NCBI GenBank assembly: GCA_021464525.1
Contig: JADRCO010000323.1
Span: 1 to 37,808 of the forward strand
Direction: 5' to 3'
From: Rhizophagus sp. LPA8_4_AMF
Lineage: Eukaryota > Glomeromycota > Glomeromycetes > Glomerales > Glomeraceae
DNA: 37,808 nt
In this document: piece by piece, positions 32,717 through 37,808 of the stretch
Numbering within the stretch: position 1 is the stretch's first letter
Layout of the letters: every line of letters begins with the position of its first letter
Made by a program: the position numbers and the translations under genes
The notes under the pieces: model-generated
Databases searched by the model: none
The model's input: only the letters and a program-made list of their open reading frames with translations
What the model was told of the DNA's origin: nothing

Positions 32717-33218
32717 CCAATTTGAATTATTGGCACAAAACGTGGCCTTTTTGATTTATTATAAGGGAAATTTTCCAATTTGAGTTATTGGCACAAAACG
32801 TGGCCTTTTTTATTTTATTATAAGGGAAATTTTCCAATTTGAGTTATTGGCACAAAACGTGTCTCTTCTTTATATAAGAAAAATCTCCTGTTTGGGTTGG
32901 CACCGATCGGCGTCCGCTTTTATTTTATTATAGAAATAATTTCCAATTTGAATTATTGGCACAAAACGTGTCTTTTCTTTATATAAGAAAATCTCCTCCT
33001 TTTTTATTTTATTATATAGAAAATTTTTCCAATTTGAATTATTGGCACAAACCGTGTCTCTTCTTTATATAAGAAAATCTCCGGTTTGAGTTGCCATAGA
33101 TCGTGCCCTTTTTTATTTTTTCACAAGGAAAATTTTTCAATTTGCCATATTGGCACAAATCGTCTTATTTTCATTAATTATTTAAATTCCAATTTGATAT
33201 ATTGGCACAATTCTTGCC
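32717..33218. repeat. 57-bp minisatellite with a TTATTGGCACAAAACG core
   Basis: Nine units start near 32717, 32774, 32833, 32886, 32943, 33029, 33081, 33138 and 33189. The conserved core is CAATTTGARTTATTGGCACA then AAACGTG; the rest is a variable T-rich spacer with TTTATTTTATTATA. Units 4 and 7 are diverged in a similar way (GTTTGRGTTG), so a two-type alternation may exist. It is not coding on either strand. Confidence 0.88.
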
Positions 33219-34269
33219 AATTTTATATAGTCACTATTACTTTATATTATACACTCTTTACATATTTCTTCTAATTCCCCCTTTAATGCGGGGAGTTTTA
33301 TTTTATACATTAATACACCTTATTATATATATTAAATCAAATCTCAAATAAATCTTCCCTTATTTTATTGGGCATTTTAATATAACACTTATTGATATTA
33401 AAGAAAATACAATTTTTCAAAAATGGTTTTAAAATTATTGGCCAGAGACATATGTATTTAATGCCTTAAATGTTATGCTGATTACTAACTCGTTAAAATT
33501 AATGAAATTATGATTATACTATAATATCTTTTATAAACAAAAAAATTTTTTTTTTTTTCTTTTTTTTCTTTCTTTTAACAAATAAATAAAAATAAAATAA
33601 AAATAAAAAATTAGCCTGCGCCCTTGTGCTATAGTGTATAAACAAATCTTTTGATCTTTTGTTTATTTGTAAGTCACAATAAAAAAACGTTTACATTTTT
33701 ACGATGATTTTGCCAAAAAAAAAAATTCTTTTTGACGTTGACGTGAGTTCACTAACTATAATTGTCAAGAAATTTTTTCCAGTATTGTCATAATAGCTTA
33801 TTATTGAAAAAGTGGAGAACGATGAATTAAGAACATGAAAAAAAAATTTTAAACTCGTACAATTGTGTATCATATATACAGAATATAATAAATTAAATAA
33901 AAACTAATGTTACCACCTATCTCAGATAAGTCAGATTACATAAAAATAAAAATTACTATCTGATACTTCTACGTTAACGAATTAATGTACCGTAGCTGTG
34001 TATATATATTCTATCACACACAAAATGGATCAGTGGTATCGTAATATAAATCATCGAAAAGTTAACTAAACTGTGCCCGTTATTCTAAGCTATAAGGCTC
34101 GGCCTGCTTGTTCAACTAAATGGTTAAATGGCCCTTGGTCAAGAAAAAACTTAAAAAAGGTTAATAAATACTTTCAGGTGCGGAATGTTGTAAATGGGTA
34201 AGTGATTGATCTTCTAAAAAGGAAAATAAAAAATTTCTTGCGCAAATTGTGCTGCACGAAAGAAAGAAG
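33219..34269. other. Gene-free DNA
   Basis: No gene is supported. There are long T and A runs (33540-33610) and a small hairpin, ATAAACAAA with TTTGTTTAT, near 33638-33666. From about 34050 the G/C content rises, marking the start of a compositionally different island that runs to about 36250. Confidence 0.5.
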
Positions 34270-35010
34270 GAAAATAGAAATCTCTATAACATCCCACCAA
34301 CTTCTGCACTGTCATCAAAACTCCGTTAAACCCTCCTTTTTGCTGACGTTATCAGTCTTTCCCTTGGTTTTGTGGTTGTGTTTTACGATACTTGACGTCT
34401 TCTCTTTTTCTTCTTATCTTTCGGTTATCTTTTCTTGATGGCCCGTCCGATCAAGATGAACTCGTCTTGCTTTTTTTACCATTTGGGATCCTTATCAACA
34501 CTAAGACAATTCTTTATCAGACCAAGTTACCAAACTTTTTAAGACCTAAGTAGGTCGTCCCATTTCTCAAAATATCCAATCAGCTTGTGAGTCCCACGAG
34601 CGTTAATAATAAGAGTGAAACTTTTTATTTCTGTTGACGACAGGAATTGATGGGTTTGAAATCACTCTACAAACTTACTAAGGTCATTGAATCCGGTACA
34701 TTCAAAATGGCTGTTTGGGAACCGCTCTTTCCTTTCCCATAAGTCACCGAGCGATGATGTCCAGATGTTTGCTCGAAAATTGGTTAGATGAAAGTCTGAT
34801 AACTCAATTTTGATCCTACTGATTGTGTTTTCGGTGTTTCTTTCAAGCTAAGAAATATCGGCTTTCCTCAGACTGTAAAATGAGTAAGTAGTGTTTCAGG
34901 AATTGGGACGTCATATACCAGTATTTCTTTGACATTAGTCATTTTGTTGGTTAACCGATTTCGGGTCTAGCACAAAGGTTGATCAGCCGCCGCAGTAGGT
35001 TCGGTTCTTA
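34270..35010 (-). mobile_element. Decayed LINE ORF1-like (RRM-like) fragment
   Basis: Between about 34930 and 34660 the minus strand reads a nearly continuous coding-like sequence: KEILVYDVPIPETLLTHF, then GKPIFLSLKETPKTQSVGSK, then YGKGKSGSQTAILNVPDS and MTLVSL, interrupted by stops. Two FDVP/NVPDS-type beta-alpha motifs resemble the paired RRM-like domains that precede the endonuclease in Rhizophagus LINEs. A Lys-rich stretch follows at about 34300-34480, as it does in that family. The assignment rests on remembered family patterns and is tentative. No endonuclease or RT follows in this window. Confidence 0.4.
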
Positions 35011-35568
35011 ACATTTGCGCGATCATCATCAATTATTTCTTCCTTTGTGTGCTATAACATTAAATCCGATTGGTGTTTTGAGGTAATTTGTTTTGCCACA
35101 AAAAAAAACAAACAAACAAACAAAAAGGATAATTTTAGTACAATATTTTGTGATGAACTCGGTATTTTTTCGTTTATGCGTAAGAAAACTAGTAAGGGGA
35201 ACCAATCATATTAATGGTATATTGTCAACAATCTATCCATTGTCCAAACACTTATTTTAAAGGAAAAATGAGCCCTACAAAATTTACAAAATTTTTAGTC
35301 ACTATCACCTCATACCATATGAGGTTTACCACCCTGTTAATTATGCCTAAGCAGGGAACCCCAGGACACCTATGTGGCCATCATAGGATCTATGGTAAAT
35401 GTCTCATATAGTATTCAATAACAACAACTAAGTAAGTGACATGACATAAGGGATATGTGTCATTTCCAACGGGCACCACGGCCTGCCCTTCCATATGAAT
35501 CAGCTTGTGGAATCGCCTATGTGGCTTCATTGTAGCCACGACTTTGTGCACAAAGCAATAGCTACTAG

Positions 35569-35932
35569 CCAGTAGCATATGGTACGTACTACGAGCACAT
35601 AAACCCCTATGTCAATCATAACAGTTCACCATCCGGAAGACTTTCAGTGAACCCTGCAGTGCACACCTACTCATACGTCCATCCGGCGAACTATTATAAT
35701 TTATACGTACCACCTAATTATGTGACCTTAGCCTCGAATAACAGCTCTAGCCTGTCCTTTATCGTAAGTAGACACCAAATTTAGCATCATCTTGATGGTT
35801 TTAAAAGTACCATTTCCATTGATTTCAGTTAATCAGCCTAAAAGAAAATTGAAAGAAATCAAATGTGAAGGTAATAATTCTTTGACAGGACAGAAAACGC
35901 GTAAAAAAGAATCACAAAAGCGTATATACTGA
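35569..35932 (+). CDS. Two 3' exons of an unidentified, probably nuclear protein
   Basis: An open stretch of 65 codons (35569-35763) is rich in Tyr, Asn, Pro, His and Ser (YYEHINPYV, YVHPANYYNLYVPPNY) and ends at a strong donor, GTAAGT. An acceptor at 35835-35836 (TTAATCAG) joins it in phase to a 32-codon terminal exon, 35837-35932, with a basic, nuclear-signal-like peptide (PKRKLKEIKC then KTRKKESQKR) and a TGA. There is no in-frame ATG, and no convincing upstream exon was found, so it is partial or a relic. Codon use is C-richer than the neighbours. Y/P/N-rich regions beside basic motifs are common in fungal transcription factors; no DNA-binding domain is visible. Confidence 0.4.
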
Positions 35933-37226
35933 CAGGATGATTTCTAATATGGTTTTTACCTACGAAACAAGTTTCCAAGAGTTAGTGAAACTCGTTACCT
36001 ATATGTTGTCTGAAAGCAGTCCCGCACCATAAACACAGTACATATATAGCATGGTTTTTTTACGTCAAGTTTTTTTTTCTTGTTAATATATGTTTGCTCC
36101 TGACCTTGGATTAGATGGTATGCCTAGATAGGGACGCCTAGATAGGGACTTATTGCGTGAAAAAAAAGTTAAAAGTGGGTTGTCTTTCTCCCGAAGGATA
36201 GAGGAATGAGAGATGTGTGATAAAAAAAAAGAAAAAGGACCGTATAAATACATTTTTTTGTTGTACAAGCTTTTCATATGAAAGTATAGATGATATCAAT
36301 AACTCTTTGCGGATGTATAATCATGATTAAGTAATACATAATCAATTAAAAAGCAGCAACCTAACTAACCTAAAGGCTATTATTTAGTTATTATCAGAAA
36401 AATACACGTGTACTGACTGTATGAAGGTAATAAATTAGGTCGGAAAAATAGTTTCTAATGATAATTTTAGCTTTAGGGTTTACTTTTCAAAGTAAAAATA
36501 AATACTAATGTTGTTCTCAATCTTATATTAGAAAAATTTTTTCCAACTACCCGACGTATTGTATGTTACAAAATCACAATATTCTTTTTTTGACCAATTT
36601 ATACTATAATACAAACATAAATTAACACAAGCCACCGATTTTACTGATACGCAGTATCTATCTCATTACTTGTATACATAAATTAAATATATCTGATATG
36701 TAATATAGACGCGAATTTATAAACTGGTATTTATAGATTATAATTATGATATCATTTCGGAATTTTATTTTTTATAAAAAAGACAAGAACAAACTGAAGG
36801 CTTACCGTTTCGGAGTTGATAAATTATACTTCTGATTTTTCATATGATCAATATACTGTAATTATGAGTCATCATTTGTGGAACCGCAGCACTTGCTTTT
36901 CTATTTTTCTATAAAATAATGTCAAAATGACGTTAGGATATTGGAAACAATTACATTGCGCACGATACTATAAGGAAATAAATATCAATCAACATTTATT
37001 CGCTCTTTTCCTTTTCTCTTTCTTGGTTTAGTGCTATCTATGGATTATGATAATTACTGGATTATTTAGATTTGTACTTAAAATGTATTATTTGTAGAGT
37101 AAAAAGATGACAGCACAATAAATGACGTCCGGTTAATAAAATAACTACAATTTAATATATAAAGTGAATATTTTAACACATTTATTTTATTTTAAAATGT
37201 ATTTTTTTAATGATATATTATTTATT
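35933..37226. other. Gene-free DNA
   Basis: No gene is supported. A short direct repeat, GCCTAGATAGGGAC, occurs twice in a row near 36122-36149. G/C content falls back to the local norm after about 36250. Confidence 0.5.
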
Positions 37227-37397
37227 AGTGGGCTCCTACCGGGTCAAGTCGGCTCGGGTTTTGAGAATATATTCGACCCGATCTGAACAAGAAAATAAAC
37301 CACTCGTATATATTCGTGTCTCATATTTTCATAACCCGACCCTTGACTCGACCCAAGTATAATTTAACTCGTGTAACCCGGGTTAAACCCGAACACT
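37227..37397. mobile_element. 171-bp putative MITE rich in GGGTT/AACCC
   Basis: AGTG...CACT ends with inner inverted pieces (CCTACCGGGTCAAGTCGG and CGGGTT on the left; AACCCGGGTTAAACCCG on the right). The sequence is G/C-richer than its surroundings. A target duplication could not be fixed, so the boundaries are approximate. Confidence 0.5.
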
Positions 37398-37660
37398 TAA
37401 AAAATTGTTACTAACTTTATTATGTGAAATTTCTCTTAGAAATTTACTAATTTCCCTTCAATTCCATAAATGTTAACCATCCGGACTCGGCTCACCAGCC
37501 GAATTTTTACATTTAAAACAAAAATCCCTAAAAGACGATCATCCAAACCAGTTTACCAGCCAAATCCCTCATGGAACTTGGTAAAATTAGTAAAATTAAT
37601 ATCAATATTAATATCCTCTTCATTTAGAAGGTGGTTTAGTGGTTTGACTACCTGACAATT

Positions 37661-37808
37661 CCTATAAAAAAGTAGATACGTTTTTTATACTGAAAGATAC
37701 GTTTTGTATACTGAGAGATACGTGTAGATACATCTAGATACGTTTTGAGATACGGAAAAATGCACAATTCCGTATCTCACATGATACGTTTTTTCAGTAT
37801 CTCCGTAT
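37661..37808. mobile_element. Second GATACGTTTT MITE, cut by the window end
   Basis: It starts CCTATAAAAAAGTAGATACG, matching the ends of the element at 28998-29177, and carries the same GATACGTTTT and TATACTGA subrepeats. The inner GAAAAATGCACAATTCC is in the opposite orientation relative to the first element's ends. The right end lies beyond the window. Confidence 0.75.

Noticed and set aside
32717-33218. Possible CRISPR-like array
   Set aside because: The repeats are worn, the spacers resemble one another and are T-rich, there is no cas gene, and the genome is eukaryotic; it is a minisatellite.
35390-35578. 62-codon minus-strand frame
   Set aside because: No motif and no continuation; it overlaps the start of the better supported plus-strand exon.
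1-37808. tRNA and rRNA genes
   Set aside because: I looked for GGTTCGAATCC-like T-arms with matching acceptor stems and for conserved rRNA strings and found none; a covariance search would be decisive.

Overview
The window looks like nuclear DNA of an arbuscular mycorrhizal fungus, most likely Rhizophagus irregularis or a close relative. The evidence is composition and gene content: very A/T-rich DNA, short GT-AG introns of about 55-115 bases in most genes, a tyrosine-kinase-like kinase fused to a huge Sel1 array, degenerate MATA-HMG-like proteins, many small inverted-repeat elements, and a large multi-exon transposase gene. This is inferred from reading the sequence; no database was searched.

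Bases 1-18476 are organised as an old, diverged tandem duplication. Copy A (about 420-5160) and copy B (about 5705-11215, continuing as the intact gene to 18476) each carry, in order, a conserved upstream block, a small HMG-box-like gene, a decayed 45-bp tandem repeat, a GGATT-rich spot, a second conserved upstream block and a kinase gene. Both HMG-like genes stay open and differ mostly in ways that look constrained. The kinase in copy A is a truncated, frameshifted pseudogene that still shows the intron positions. The kinase in copy B is intact: five exons, 2583 codons, with about 63 Sel1 repeats. Mobile elements hit the two copies independently: a foldback element in A, and an 833-bp element, a 270-bp hAT-type MITE and a 256-bp retroposon in B. 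The other copy serves as the empty site.

Bases 18477-28560 are transposon territory. A degraded minus-strand gene of unknown family (20389-21606) is interrupted by a 4781-bp DNA transposon (21615-26395) with 33-bp terminal inverted repeats and a perfect 8-bp target duplication. It carries a multi-exon transposase with a C2HC finger, a DDE-like core and a BAH/tudor-like C-terminal segment. Immediately beyond it lies a decayed LINE (RT and RNase H pieces), three imperfect hairpins and an orphan terminal exon.

Bases 28561-37808 are mainly non-coding and packed with MITEs, including a 600-bp Mutator-like element with a 9-bp target duplication. They also hold one well-supported three-exon gene for a membrane-anchored Kre9/Knh1-like protein (30968-31685), a 57-bp minisatellite (32717-33218), a decayed minus-strand LINE ORF1-like stretch and two terminal exons of an unidentified, probably nuclear protein (35569-35932). 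No rRNA, tRNA or CRISPR array was found.
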